Positions 26,634 through 39,975 of a stretch of 64,000 nt of DNA are shown piece after piece (position 1 is the stretch's first letter; the number at the start of each line of letters is the position of its first letter). A program made the translations under genes and the position numbers. The notes beneath the pieces are model-generated. The model saw nothing but the letters and a program-made list of their open reading frames with translations, did not search any database and was not told the DNA's origin. Origin of the DNA: Adineta steineri. Taxonomy: Eukaryota > Rotifera > Eurotatoria > Adinetida > Adinetidae. Location: positions 495,372 to 559,371 of the forward strand of contig CAJNOI010000049.1 in NCBI GenBank assembly GCA_905250115.1. The letters are read 5' to 3'.

Positions 26634-28020
26634 ATGCCTGGAAAAGTAGAACCAACAACTGATGAAAAAACAACAAAATCAGCATATGTAGGTGCTGTAC
26701 CAAATTTACAAGCCGAAGCTCTTATGTCATTAGGTCCACCAAATAATTGTGGAAATGTACCATCAATTCGACTTTTTCTTCTTAAATACAATGCATTTCC
26801 ATGTACAATCTATTGTTCTGGTGATGATACTAGTGCTTTATTGCATGCAACAACTATTGTTGATTATATTCGTGATGAATTAAAACATGATTTAGCAACT
26901 GATCGTATATCTCGAAATTATCATCGTCAAACAAAACAAATGTATATTGATTCACGCTTTGCTGATCTAGGAAATGGTATGATGATCGAACTAAGTGATT
27001 CATATTTTATAACTGATGTTCAAAATCCAAATAAATTAAAACCTGATAATTCAGAAGATTATTTCTTAATACCATCACAAGTAATTATTTATTATTTACC
27101 TGAACATGATACATATGTACAAGAATTAGCACAACGTTTTTCTAAAATGACCGTATTCTCATCAAAATCATGTACTTTACAAATGGTTTGCCGTAATCAA
27201 CATGGTTATTATCTTAATAGTATTGATATTAAAAAACCATTAATTACTGATCTTGCACTTCATTATGGTAAAAATTTTGTCTCAACACATAGTAAAATTA
27301 TTAAAAATTTAAATAAAAAAGAAAGCAAAGGAATTGTTCTTTTACATGGTATTCCCGGTTCAGGTAAATAAATGATTATAAAAGAAAATATTTAATATTA
27401 AATGATTTTCTTTTTTTTCTAACAGGAAAAACCCATTATATTCGATATTTAATTCATGAAATCGAAGAAAAAACATTAATTTATGTACCACCAGATATGG
27501 CAAAAGAAATTTCTTCACCAGAATTTCTTCCATTTCTTATGCAATATCAGAATTCAATTCTTATTATTGAAGATGCAGAAAATATCATTAAAGATCGAAA
27601 TGAATCTATACTACCATCACAAGCTGTTGCTAATCTTTTGAATTTGTAAGTTATTTTATTTTTTTTCCATTTCTTCAAAACTAAACTTTTTCTTTTAGAT
27701 CGGATGGTTTATTAGGTGATGCTATGCATCAACAAATTATTGCAACATTTAACTGTGATCTAACAACAATTGATCCAGCTTTATTACGTAAAGGACGTTT
27801 GATTGCAAATTATGAATTCAACAAATTAGACTTAGAAAGTTCAAAAATCCTTTCCGATAAATTAGGATTTGGTACTGAAAATATTCTTGAACCAATGACA
27901 CTTGCTGAAGTTTATAATCAAGGTGAAAAACCAGAAGAAGAAGATGATGAAGAATCAGATAAAAAAGAAAAAAAAACAGTTCCAACAGAAAATGTCTCAG
28001 CAACGAATGAATCGAAATAA
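26634..28020 (+). CDS. AAA ATPase of bacterial-type BCS1-like clade
   Basis: Three exons (26634-27363, 27426-27645, 27699-28020) join in phase to 423 residues. The N-terminal ~235 residues form an unnamed domain. The AAA core follows: Walker A VLLHGIPGSGKTHYIRYLI, split by intron 1 inside the P-loop; Walker B ILIIEDAENIIKDRN with the ED pair typical of the BCS1-like clade; NLLNLSDGLLGD; sensor-1 region IIATFNCDLTTIDPALLRKG with an arginine-rich end, RKGRLIANYEF; and PMTLAEVYNQ. The C-terminus is an acidic/Lys tail. From memory, this combination, especially the LSDGLLGD and DPALLRKGRLIA wording, is that of an AAA family widespread in bacteria such as Bacteroidota and not of animal BCS1. Horizontal acquisition is therefore suspected. 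The function is unknown; ATP-driven remodelling of a partner is inferred. Flanking genes are ordinary animal genes. Confidence 0.85.
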
Positions 28021-29277
28021 AAACGATAATAGATTTTTAACTATTTAGATATAAATAAAATAAAAATTCGTTTTGAATAAAAAAATTCAATCCTTTTTAC
28101 TTTTTTAATAACATAAATAATATTATGCTTATGTCAAGCCTATTTACTTTTCTATTGCTAACAGAAATATCAATTTGTACGTGCATATATAAACAACAAA
28201 AAGAGAAATTGCCGCAATAATCCAGATCAAGAAAAAATGCAGAGAAAAAGTGACGATAATAGTGTATACGTGTGTGTTGCGCTCTTTCTAATCAATAGTA
28301 GGTAATACTCGTATGTGAGAAGCACAAAATAAAGTATGGGTAGTGTATAAGCATGGCATCATGCATGTTGTTCGTAATAAAAAAAAAAGGAGAATAACAA
28401 CAACAACGACGACGACGTTGGCGACGACAGAGAAAAGAAGGATTCTTGTTTCTCTATGTCGCAGAGTATAGGAGTAGGAGGAAACTGGTCCACAGCAAGC
28501 ATTTATAAGTCATCATCGTACAGAACAGTTTGGATATACACCAAGGTCGAAACTGATCTACTTGCTCTATAGAATAACAAAAAAAAAAATCGAAAGTCAA
28601 TCTGAACATAAGGTATATACTTGAAATAACTATTGAATCATGTTAAGAAGAGGGCAATTGCGTGTCAATCAAACAGGCACATGTGTCAGAATAGAAAGGA
28701 ATCAGTAAAATTTTATGGTTTTTTTTTTCGTTGATTATTATCGTTACAGTTGAAAATTAAATATTAAACTCAAAATCTATTTTTCTTTCTATTATTCAAT
28801 AGCAATACTTTCGTCAATTATTTTGGTAAGAAAAATTCGTTAATAATAAGATATGATTTTATTTAGGCTTTTTTTTCTCTTAAATAAAAGATAAGTATAT
28901 TATCAGTTTGATAATATAGAACGATTAAGGACTTTAAAGTTAAAGGTTTTCGTAGGGTTATCTTTTCTTTTGACGAATCATGTATGAACCTTGTATCAAT
29001 TTGTATGTATGCTTCTAAAATCATTTTATCTATGAACTTGATCGGACAGTATTATGCGCATTTATACGACCATGAATTGTGTGTTTTTTTTCTATTCTTT
29101 TTTTTTTGAGTTACTTCATATTTCATCACTCAAGGTTAAGGTTATATTTGATCTTCATTTTTTTCTCTTATGTTATCTATACATATCTATCTATCTATAT
29201 ATATTCAAAGACTAATCGTTATAATTTACTATATTATAATTTAGTATTAATTTGAACATACATATTAAGTAATTGAA
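28021..29277. other. Intergenic, no gene seen
   Basis: AATAAA signals follow the AAA gene stop (near 28054). A purine/CGA-rich patch (CAACAACAACGACGACGACG, near 28399) and T-tracts are present. No coding frame is supported. Confidence 0.5.
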
Positions 29278-32200
29278 ATGCCTTCATATACAATGCTCAA
29301 TGTTAAGATGCAACGAGATTCAAATGCTACACCTTGGGGTTTTCGAATGCAAGGTAGGGATTTTCTTTGAAATAGAAAATCATTAAAATTTTCAACACGT
29401 ATACTAAATATAGGTGGAAAAGATTTTGGTTGTTCATTACAAATTCAAAAAATAAATGCGAATAGTTTAGCTGAACGTTGTGGAATGGAAGCTAATGATT
29501 ATATTGTTAAAATAGGTCAAACATCAACAGAACATCTTAAACATCCAGATGCTCAAGAATTAATAAAAAATCAAAATAATGTACTTGAATTAACATTACA
29601 ACGGTTAGTTTAGATTAAAAAAAATATGATTTTAATATTTTATGATAATATTATATATAGAGGTGCACCGCCTGATACTAATGATTATAATACGCGTGTT
29701 GATTTCCCACCACATCAATTGATGCAACCTACACAAAACAATTTTTCATCTCAACCACGAATCCAATCTCCTACACCTCAGGTAATTATCATAATAACAG
29801 GAATAGTGTTAATATACTCTTCTATATTATCTATAAATTCGACTTGTTGATTGACAAAGAGTTTCATATCTATCGAATATTGAAATTTACATATTGTATC
29901 AAAAATAAAATCCCCAATGACCTTCTGTTTATATAAACTGATAGTATAACTAAGTAGAACACGTATCATACAATGGATAGAAAATAGCAGATGATAAAGA
30001 AAACGTGATGTATGATATCTAGTTTAATGCTTATACATCATTTTTTTATCTTTAACAAAATTAAAAGAGAATTTTTATGTTGTGTACAAGCCATGTCATT
30101 CATAGGTTATATAGAATGTCTCGCTAATGTGCTATAAACAAAAACAATCATAAAACTATGTCTTTTATGATATAAGACATGTAAATCAATCATGTCAGCT
30201 TATTAATCTAGCTACTAAATGATATTTTATAGTATTTTGTTTAATATATATATATATAAATAACAATAGGTTGCTATGCCAATATCAAACAATCGAGCTA
30301 TATTAAGTCAAGCTCATAATACACCAATTGGTCTTTATTCAGCTGAAAATGTAACTGATACAATCACGCGTACACTTAAAAGGTAATGCTTAGAAAATTT
30401 TGCTAGATGCATGGAAATTCCGCATAAACATTAGTTTGCATGTGGGTGTAGTTCTCCTTCTCCTTTACTTCATAACAATAATCATGATAATCAAAAAACA
30501 TCAAACCTACTCACATCTAGTGATGTCGAAGGTCTTCAACAAAAATACTTAAGTATGGATTTACAAATAACTAATAAGAGTGATTCACGACAAGGACCTG
30601 CTTTTCGAGCACTTGTTCGAGGTCTTGATGAAACAGGTGGTAAGCATTTGCTATATTTTATTATTATTATTATTATTATCATTTCTTATGATAATCATCC
30701 AAAGATCCAATTGATCAATCATCTTCAAGATCAAAGTAACATATAAACATTAAGATACGAAAAAAAAACTGTTACATACTCTTTTATTAATAGTTTAAAT
30801 CAACCACCACCACCACAACAACAACAACAACAACAGATTGATACAACAACAATTAAAGGTTTTCGATATACATCTAATCAGTAAGTATTAACTTTTTAAT
30901 GTATAATTCATAGATAATAAATATTTTTTTCTTCAAATTTTACTTCAGAAAATAAAAGAGAGTTTAAAAGAGATATTAAAAAGCAAAGGAAAGATTTCAT
31001 TTTATTGGTTTTCGTTTTGTTTATGAAAACACATACAGATATGATAATCAGGCATGTGAATGTTAACTGTCTGTATGCTTATGCTTCACTTTCATATTTC
31101 ATTAAATATTACATATTCTTATTTATGAATATATATACATATTTTTCTAGTATGAATGTGTCACCTGAATATAAAATTGAAGAACCAAAAAAGTATGTAA
31201 ATGTGCATCTTTTTAATGATATTATATTTATATTTATATACAGTTATAATGAATTTCAAGCAACAGCGACTCGATCTATGCCAAAACCAGCACCTGCATC
31301 AGCACCTTATGATTACGGACAACAACAACCACGACCAGCTCCATATACAACACCTCTACCAACACCACAACCTCCACCTATAAAACCAAAACCAAATGGA
31401 GCTAATGTTAAACCTTCATTCAATGTTAATGTACAAGGAACACCACGTTCAGGAAATCGTGTCTTTATAAGAGGTAATAAAGGTACAGCTGCTTTGAATC
31501 AAAATACAAATGCTACTGCAACAGCTACATGTCATACATGTGGTATAAATATAAGGTATATTTCTAAATAATTGTTTCGATATTCAATATTTATTAATAT
31601 TAATTATGAAAAACAATTAGAGGTCCATATATTTCGGCTATTGGTCATTGTTATTGTGTGAATCATTTTACATGTTCAAATTGTTCAGCTAATTTAATTG
31701 AATGTGGTTTTGTTGAAGAGAATGGAAAATTATATTGTGAACAGGATTTTGAACAATTTCTTGCACCACATTGTGCAAAATGTTCACAAGCAATCTTAAA
31801 GGTACTGATTATTATAATGAATTTATAAGATTTGATATGATAATAATTAATAATAGGAATGTGTTCATGCCCTTGAGAAAACTTGGCATCCAGAATGTTT
31901 TACATGTACAGCATGTAAAAAATCGATTGGTACTGGATCATTTCATGTTGAAGAAGGTGAACCATATTGTATTGAAGGTAATATTATAATTGATTTGAAT
32001 AGTATGTTTATATAAAAAGAGTATCTAGATTATCGTCGAATGTTTCAAGCAAAATGTACGAGTTGCGATTTTCCTATTGAACCTGGTGATAAATATCTTG
32101 AAGCTATGGGTGGCACATATCATGTTGAATGTTTCAATTGTTCCGTATGTCTACATAACTTATTTAATTAATTATATGAAAATATTTCTTTTTGTATATT

Positions 32201-32283
32201 TTCAGATGTGTCAAGTGAATTTGAATGGTCAACCATTTGTTGTCAAAAACGATCGACCCTATTGTCGTTTACATGGTCGTTAA
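29278..32283 (+). CDS. LDB3: PDZ-ZM-three-LIM protein of the ZASP/Cypher/Enigma family
   Basis: Thirteen exons (29278-29353, 29414-29603, 29661-29781, 30270-30382, 30452-30639, 30705-30735, 30794-30880, 31151-31192, 31244-31555, 31621-31801, 31857-31977, 32020-32144, 32206-32283) join in phase to 554 residues. The N-terminal PDZ domain starts [20 protein letters not shown], with the expected GF carboxylate loop, and ends LELTLQR. The ZM motif reads [17 protein letters not shown] Pro/Gln-rich linker follows, then three LIM domains with paired Cys/His/Asp ligands (CHTCG... , CAKCSQ... , CTSCDF...), ending YCRLHGR. Family members sit at the sarcomeric Z-disc, binding alpha-actinin through PDZ and ZM. 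A 31-nt microexon (30705-30735) is needed to keep frame and adds [10 protein letters not shown]. The poly-Gln/Pro exon may be alternatively spliced. Confidence 0.95.
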
Positions 32284-33581
32284 TTGTCTTCAAATGACTT
32301 TAGTGAACAATCCCTTGCATCAGACAGATATATTTTGTTTATTTTATTATAGAAAAATACCCAAAGAAAAAATTTCATAATTATATAAAATAATCATAAT
32401 AATAATAATAATTTCAATTTTGAATAAATAACAAAATTTTTTATTGTTTGCCTATAATATATCTATATAAATATGTACGTATTATATTGCGTACATTTGT
32501 GTAATATATTTCAAAGAAAGATGCTGTCCAACGGTATTATTTAACCTGACATTACGTTATTGACGTAGTTTCCATTAATGAATGCACTGCAGGTATTCTT
32601 TTTTTTTTGAGATTTAACGACAAACACTTCGAAAGTATAGACAATACATATTTATTATGAAAAAAACTTTTCATTGTCTTTAGCAATTATTTTGTTTTTG
32701 AATTGTATTGAAATATGTTTCGATTTATACATATTTTGAATGAAAAGAAAAAAATCTTTATCTTTTACGATAACATAAAAAATAACAAACTATTTTGATC
32801 AAGTAATATTTTCAATTGATTTGTTTATTTCACCACAACAGGTGGTTTGCAAATTCAGATGAAAGAGAACAAGAATAAAAATTTTTAACTAGAAACAAAA
32901 GAAACAAAATCGAACGTATTTTGTTTTTTCATTTCTACGTTTATTTTGGCCTTGCCTGAAGGAATTTAATGGTAAAACATCCATTACCATTTAGACATTT
33001 ACTATGAACTGATTCAACTAAAAGAAAATTTTTAGATTAAAATATAATTATCTCTTATGATATGTAATAGATATTATATGCTCATAAATAAAAAAAAGAA
33101 GCCAGTCATAAATATATAAATAAATGTAATATAATCACTACACTAACACTTTGAAATTTGTTCTTAGACAAATAAAACGTTGAAGCTGGAAAAAGATTCA
33201 TATATAAATATACTATTGTCATCAAACAAAAAATAAGAATGAAAAAGAAAAAAGAAGTAATATATTAATGACGAAATACTGAACTTGAAGTGTATGTTTC
33301 TGTCTATGTCATTCTCATTCGTTTCTTTTTTGGTTACATTTCGTTGTGTTTGGTATTAATTCATTTTTAAGCGCTCAAATACATTTTTTTACATACTTAT
33401 CGCATTGTAAGTTTTCACCATCAGCAACGCAAACGCTCTCTATTGTTTTTTGTCATTGAAAAACAAACATAAAGAAGAGAGAGAAAAAAAGTTAACGAAA
33501 AAAAAAAAGTCTTCAAATACATATATACAAACATTTGTTATATTGAATTGTCTTTTTCTCGATTGCTAACATCAACTAAAA
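32284..33581. other. Intergenic, no gene seen
   Basis: AT-rich spacer. AATAAA-like 3' signals occur near 32424; nothing else is supported. Confidence 0.5.
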
Positions 33582-35306
33582 ATGTTTGCTAAACAATCAC
33601 ATTTAACTATGCCACCACCTCTTTGGCTACATGTTGATGGTGTTAGTTTACCAACAGATATACATCAATATCAATCATCAGTTCGTTCATATGATTATCA
33701 AACAAAACATTTACAAAGTCCAGCACAATCTCCACCACCACCATTGATATCACCAACAACAAATCATTCTTATAGTTTATCAGTGATTGATGGACCATTT
33801 AATCATAATAATACAAGTAAACAGCAGAAAATATTAGAAAATCTTGATGGGCCAAAAAAACTTTTTAAAGATAGACAAATCAAAAAAGTTAAATCATTAT
33901 CAGGTTTAATTAAGTAAGGAAAAATTGGTTATTCTATTTTAATATAAAAAATAATTATTTGTATGTATATTAGAGGAACTGCTTTATCACGTCAAACATC
34001 TCAAACATCAGCATTCACAAGTCCAGCACCATCAGCTATATCAATACAAACTCTTCAAGATGATCAACTTCCTATTGTTACACTTGATCATAGTGATGAT
34101 GGTCTTCCATTATCTCATACAAATGAACAACAAAATGAAATTCGTCGTCCACGAGTTTATTTTTCTGATTATAATAAAATTCAATTTATTGAAGATAATG
34201 ATGAAATATCTCAACAACATCAAATACCTATTAATGATGAACCTCGACAATCTCGAATTCGTTTACCATCAAAAAAATCCTTAAATACAAATCCGATTAC
34301 TCATACGACACCATCAATTCAACGAGCACAAACACGTCAAAATCTTACTGGTCCAACATCTCGTCAAACATATCAACAAATTGGACAAGATTCATCTACG
34401 AAAAAACAACAATCAAATGCGACACCACGTACACAACAATCTCATATAACAAATTTACCTGATATACTTAGTCAATCAATACCAAATGAAATATCATCAC
34501 ATGAAAAATATACTTTACAACGTGAAAAACCTATAAATCGTTTATTAAAATCAACTCATGATGCACCGAATAATTTAGCATTTGAAATTTCTTCTGAAAC
34601 AACACATAATAGTAATGCTCGTTATTCATCCATTCAAGATTCTTCTACTGATAGTCATAAATCTGATATAAGTGATAGTGATAATGGACAATTACATATT
34701 GGAAATTCACCATTATCTTCATCAACACAACGACAACGTTCATTACTTCGTTCAATTTCACTTCGACAACAATTTGTTTCGCCAACTAAATTAAAATCAA
34801 CCGATAATTCATCATCAGCAACAACAACAACAAATACGAATTATAATCATCAACAAATGAGTAAATCATTACCAAATGCACAACGATCAACTTCACTTAA
34901 AATCACAACTACACGTATACATAATAATAATAATAATAATGATGATCTACATACCAATGGTCCTTTATTAACAGTAGATAAACGATCTATAAGTGATAAT
35001 GAATCAAATAAACAATTAAAACGTTCTTATGTTATTCATTATAATTCGAAAAAGCCACTTGGAGCAAGTACAGCAAATTATGCTCATGTATCAAATCGTC
35101 ATTCAAATAAATCACATACAAATGAAATAACACAAGAAAATTTCCAAAATTTATTAACTATTGTTCAACCACCCTATGCTGCAAATACCGGTATCACAAC
35201 AAATAAATCTACAATGTCAACAAGTGAAGATATTCGTTCATCACGTAGATCAAGTCTACGTGCACCACTTGAATTTAATCATACATCAAATACAATTACT
35301 GTTTAA
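33582..35306 (+). CDS. Unrecognised disordered Ser/Thr/Gln/Asn-rich protein
   Basis: Two exons (33582-33913, 33974-35306) join in phase to 554 residues. I do not recognise it. The sequence is almost entirely low complexity: Pro-rich near the start (QSPPPPLISP), then Ser, Thr, Gln, Asn and His with many basic patches. Ordered-looking islets are PPPLWLHVDGVSLP, LDGPKKLFKDRQIKKVKSLS and RRPRVYFSDYNKIQFIEDND. The RVYF could be a PP1-docking RVxF motif, and RSxS/RxxS patches (SLLRSISLRQQF, SSRRSSLRAP) look like basophilic kinase sites. No TM or signal peptide. It is probably a regulatory or cytoskeletal adaptor, on weak grounds. Codon style matches neighbours, and the single short intron supports a real gene. 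Confidence 0.75.
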
Positions 35307-35669
35307 ATTCATTTATTTTTTTATTGTAATTCGCATATTTCTTTTTCTTCTTTTTATCATATCTAGTGACAATGATACTCATATATATAAGCAGCAAATT
35401 GATTAATAAGAAAATATTTCAAATAAAATTTTCTTCTTAATATATTTATTTAGAATATAAATGAATATTAGAAAAAAAAACATAACAAATGCAAATAGAT
35501 TAAGAAAATGAATGCACGTATAATATAAATATTTGCTGAAAATTTTTATTTTATTGTGTATTAAGACACCATAAAGAAAACTTAACTCTTATATAAACTA
35601 ATTTAAAATTACTAAAAACTAAACAGTAAACAAATAAAAAAGAAAAACCGTATGTAATATTCATTATGT
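35307..35669. other. Convergent 3' region
   Basis: This lies between the stops of the disordered-protein gene (plus) and the aquaporin (minus). AT-rich, with poly(A)-signal-like AATAAA/TTTATT on both strands. No gene. Confidence 0.5.
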
Positions 35670-37426
35670 TTAACTACGAATAGTTGTAAGTTCATGTGAA
35701 ATCATTGCTTGATGATCATCATCATCGATCGATTTTATCTTTGGATGAATTTCAATGGAGCCAGTCTTTGCAATCGTAGAGAAATGTCCATAACGTTTTA
35801 TAAATGCTTCATAACCTACATATAGCCAAACACCAATAATAGCTCCAACAATTGGACCAATAATTGGAATCCAAAAGAAACATCTATTTACTGAAAATAC
35901 ATTTTCCCAACCATAAATAAAAGCAGCAAATAAACGAGGACCAAAATCACGAGCCTGTAATATAGAACATAATAAAAATTATATATATATAATATTCTCT
36001 ACATACAGGATTAATTGCCGCACCAGCATTACCTGCAAATGCTGAAGTAATACCAACAATAATAAGAACAAATGCAAATGGTTTAGCGACTTCCGATATC
36101 ATAAAATTAGAATTCTAAAAAACCAAATAACGAAAAAATACAAATAAATAAAACGATCATATGTATATTACACTTATTAAAGCCATAATAAAAATCATTA
36201 AAACAGCAGTACCAACAACTTGATCAAAAAATGAATTCCAATGTTCTACACCGTCTGCTGGCATTGTAAAGAAAATATCAGCTGTACCGTTTGTACCTAA
36301 CATTTCTCTTTCACCACCATCAAATTTATTAAATAAACCAAAATAAAGATAATAAACAACAAGAGCACCAAAAAATGCTCCTATTAATTGACTAATGATA
36401 TAAATAACACATTGAACTGGTTTCAATTTACGAACTGTTAATAAGGAAATACTGACAGCAGGATTTAAATGCGCACCTAAATAAAACAAACTAATCCTTT
36501 TGAAATCAATTTGTATTTATTTTTACCACTAATTGGTCCAGCAATCATCAATGCTAAAAAAAGAAATTAGATAATAGTATAGAAAGTATTTTCTTATTAA
36601 ATTCTATAACTTGATATCGTTGAATAAGGATTAGATTATTTTAATTATAGACTTAGTTTCCTTATTCAAAAATGACGTATGCATTTAAAGAGAAAACAAG
36701 TTAATTTCATATGAATAATAACTTCATTACAATATACTGTTAATGATCAGTTAAAAAATAAGTATTAAAACAGATAGTTTCTATAAATCATTAAGATTCT
36801 TATCATTAAAAAGAAATTATAATTCTATGTAATTAGATTTATCATAATATAATTATAAATGATAATCAAAATGTAGAGAGAGAAGGTTTACTGAGTCGAA
36901 TGAAGTAGTAGATCACGTTGTTGTTTACATATACTTAAGATAGAATGCGCAACAATAAAATAACAAGAATAATTTCGATCAATCAATCACTATCTAACAG
37001 ACAGTACTAACACAAAATTTTGACATAATTTCCTGTCAATCTTATCAGACCCCTAGAAATCTCATTGGTATCAAATGGAAAGAAAATAATATTTTTATAC
37101 AACGATAAACAAATATAGATTCATAATCTATACAACATACTTTTGATTGCTATAAAGCAAAATTCTATTTATATTCATATTAAAACTTTGTAAATTTTAT
37201 CATAAACTAAATATTTCTCTTCAATATAGAATACAAATAAATTAATAATACCTGTATAAACACCAATGCCAAATGAAAGATTAATAGTGATTGTTGAATG
37301 ATTTGCTTGATGTGACAGTTTATATTGAGCAATAGCTCCTTCACCAATTAATATCAACATAAATGTAGCAAAACATTCTGCTAAACCTTGAGCCATATAT
37401 TGTTCCAATTCTTTAACTTTCACCAT
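35670..37426 (-). CDS. Aquaglyceroporin A (MIP family)
   Basis: Five exons in minus order (37252-37426, 36527-36553, 36172-36476, 36007-36114, 35670-35954) give 299 residues in phase. Six TMs and both pore half-helices are visible: loop [13 protein letters not shown] and loop [18 protein letters not shown]. The Asp after NPAR in loop E is the mark of glycerol-conducting members. The N-terminus [19 protein letters not shown] has the usual E at TM1 (AECFATFML). It should pass water, glycerol and small solutes across membranes. It forms a tandem pair with the gene at 37872-39975. Its summed exon lengths match those of the neighbour exactly, yet it has two extra introns (36115-36171 and 36554-37251). 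The larger of these is 698 bp. Confidence 0.93.
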
Positions 37427-37871
37427 GGTGTTAATTTTTGTTTTGTTTGTTCGTCTAACAAAAATCTACTACTACTACTATTCGAAGAACTAACAGTCAA
37501 AGAACAAAATCAAGAATGGACGTCAGACTATTTCCTTCTTTTCCTATTCGCGTTATTTTTTTGTTTTTTTTCTTCTTTTCCTTCAACCGTCAGTGCGAGA
37601 CAAGGCCGTGTATGACTCCCAAGTATATATTATCAAAAGTTATAGTTAAGCACTTTCTTCGTCTATATTAATGTATACATTTCAATTCCTATTTATTCAT
37701 ACGCATATATATTTATATACAAGAAAAAGAAAGCCGGTGTCTTTTCACCATATATCTTCAAAATGATTAAATTCTTTCACACAATAAATAATGAATAACA
37801 GAAGTGCCATGTTTTACATTGATACCGTGCCTATAAATGATAAAAAAATATGTTACAGAAATCAAAGCAAT
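37427..37871. other. Spacer between tandem aquaporins
   Basis: Promoter region of aquaporin A and 3' end of aquaporin B, both minus strand. T-rich tracts only. Confidence 0.45.
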
Positions 37872-39975
37872 TTATAAAAAAAATGATCTATTACTTTCTA
37901 AAGATGCTTGTTTATTCATGTGGGATCTTTTATTAGATTTTCCTTGATTAGGTTGTTCGACAGCATCAATGTGTATAATACCTGGTAGATTAGCATATTT
38001 TTTCATTAAAACTAAATAACCTTCAAAAATTCCAACGCCAATAAGAGCTCCAATAATTGGACCAACAATTGCTACCCAAAAGTAATAATCATTTACAGAA
38101 AATACTCGTGAACCATAGATGAAAGCGGCAAATAGACGTGGACCAAAATCACGTGCCTATATAAGAAACAAAAATATAGATACAAAGAAAAATTGATATA
38201 GAATTTTGACGAACAGGATTTATTGGATTTCCACAATTGAGACCCATAGAAAAGCCGAATGTTGTTACCATAAGAACAAAAGAAAATGGTTTAGCTGCAT
38301 TTGATATTAAATTATTATAATCATTTCCAAGTGCCATTATAAAAATAAGTAAAATAGTAGTACCAACTATAGCATCAATCAAACAATTCCAATTTGGAAT
38401 ACCTTCTCCTGGTACCGTATAAAATATATCTGCTGTTGAATTTGGACCTTCAAGTTGTCGAATACCTCCATCATATCGATTGAAATGACTTAAATAGACA
38501 AGATAAACCATAGCACTGGCAAGAAAAGCACCAACAATTTGACCAACAATATAAAATACACATTGAATAACTTTCAATTTACGTAATGCAAGTAAACCAA
38601 GACTCACAGCTGGATTAATATGTGCACCTAAGAAAAATGAATTATATAAAATTATTAATATTTTTCTCAAGATATTCAATAATGAAATAATTGAATTTTA
38701 TTAAATTATTGTATTAAGTTATTTTTAGATACAATTCTTATATTTATCCTATAATTACATCAAAATAGAAGTAAAACCAATTTCATACTTCAAAAAATTT
38801 CTCTTCAAGAGTTCTTGAGATGATAAATAAATGATATTTTTTAATTGTATAACCCGTAACTTTTATTCTTTTAAAAAAAAACATATAGTAAAATCATTCA
38901 TACTGTTGAAGGTTGTCTAACAGTAATAAATCTTATAAAAAAAGATACAAAGTATATTAAGAATAGTAATAAGGCATCTATGAAACTCTTGATTATTTCT
39001 TCCTTTAAGTTATATGATAATATGCAGTATTCCTTCAAACTATATAAGTAAAGACATACAACATACTAAATAGCTCTATATATATATCTATGAAGTAATC
39101 TACATGATACCTCGAAATATTAATTATATCGTGTCGATGATGCTGCTTATAGCAAAATAGGTATTATCTTAGAAGAAATAAAAATGAAGGTTTTTTCTTC
39201 ATGATTTAATATCATATATATATATTCACTTAAAAAATATACATAGCATAATAATATAAATTTGATGATTGCTCTATATCATTCATAAAGCTTATTAATC
39301 TGTATAGACAGCCAAAGAGAAATAGCTATCTTTTTGCCTACTCTACATATTATTATGAAAACAATATGATTATGCAAAGTTATTAAACGACCTTGTTCTT
39401 TATTGCATAAAGATAACAATATATATGAATAAGACAAAACGTGATAAAGATATCCGACGATAGTTTCGTACTAAAAGAAACGTTTTTTTTTTCTTCAATT
39501 TGATTTTACAGATTTCCTGTATGTGAATAATGAGATACTCTAATATAGATGTTATTAGAAATATTCTATATATCTTTTCATAATATAAAATACTTTACAA
39601 AAGAACACAAAGAAATTTACAATCAGTAGAATGAATCATTTCTTTTGTCTTTTTTTTTCTATTAGAATAAATACAAAGATTTATAATCAACTTGAAACAA
39701 AAAAATAAATTATTATAACTAAACTATAGAATAAATAATTGAATAATCTTTATAGTATTTTTTCTTTTCTTACCTGAAATTGGTCCAGCCACCATAAGGG
39801 CCACATATACTCCCGTTGCAAATGATAAAGTAATTCCAAGATTAGTTCCAGGTGATGGTTTAGTAAATTTATACTGAGCTACAGATAGATTTCCAATTAG
39901 AATGGAAAGAAATGTGCCAAAAAGTTCAGCAAGACATTGAGCACTATACTGCTTTAATTCGCGTGGATCAAACAT
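37872..39975 (-). CDS. Aquaglyceroporin B (MIP family)
   Basis: Three exons in minus order (39774-39975, 38215-38627, 37872-38156) give 299 residues. Loop B reads [12 protein letters not shown] and loop [15 protein letters not shown], again with the glycerol-type Asp. The ATG at 39975 ([19 protein letters not shown]) was preferred because it aligns with the start of its neighbour; an in-frame ATG 78 nt further upstream exists. The 1.1 kb first intron (38628-39773) is long for this genome. The second intron starts with an unusual GTTCGT donor. Lengths of the three exons (202, 413, 285) equal the grouped exons of aquaporin A, so the pair arose by tandem duplication. Confidence 0.92.

Noticed and set aside
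29778-29969. Frame within the fourth intron of the PDZ-LIM gene
   Set aside because: Lies in an intron on the opposite strand with no features.
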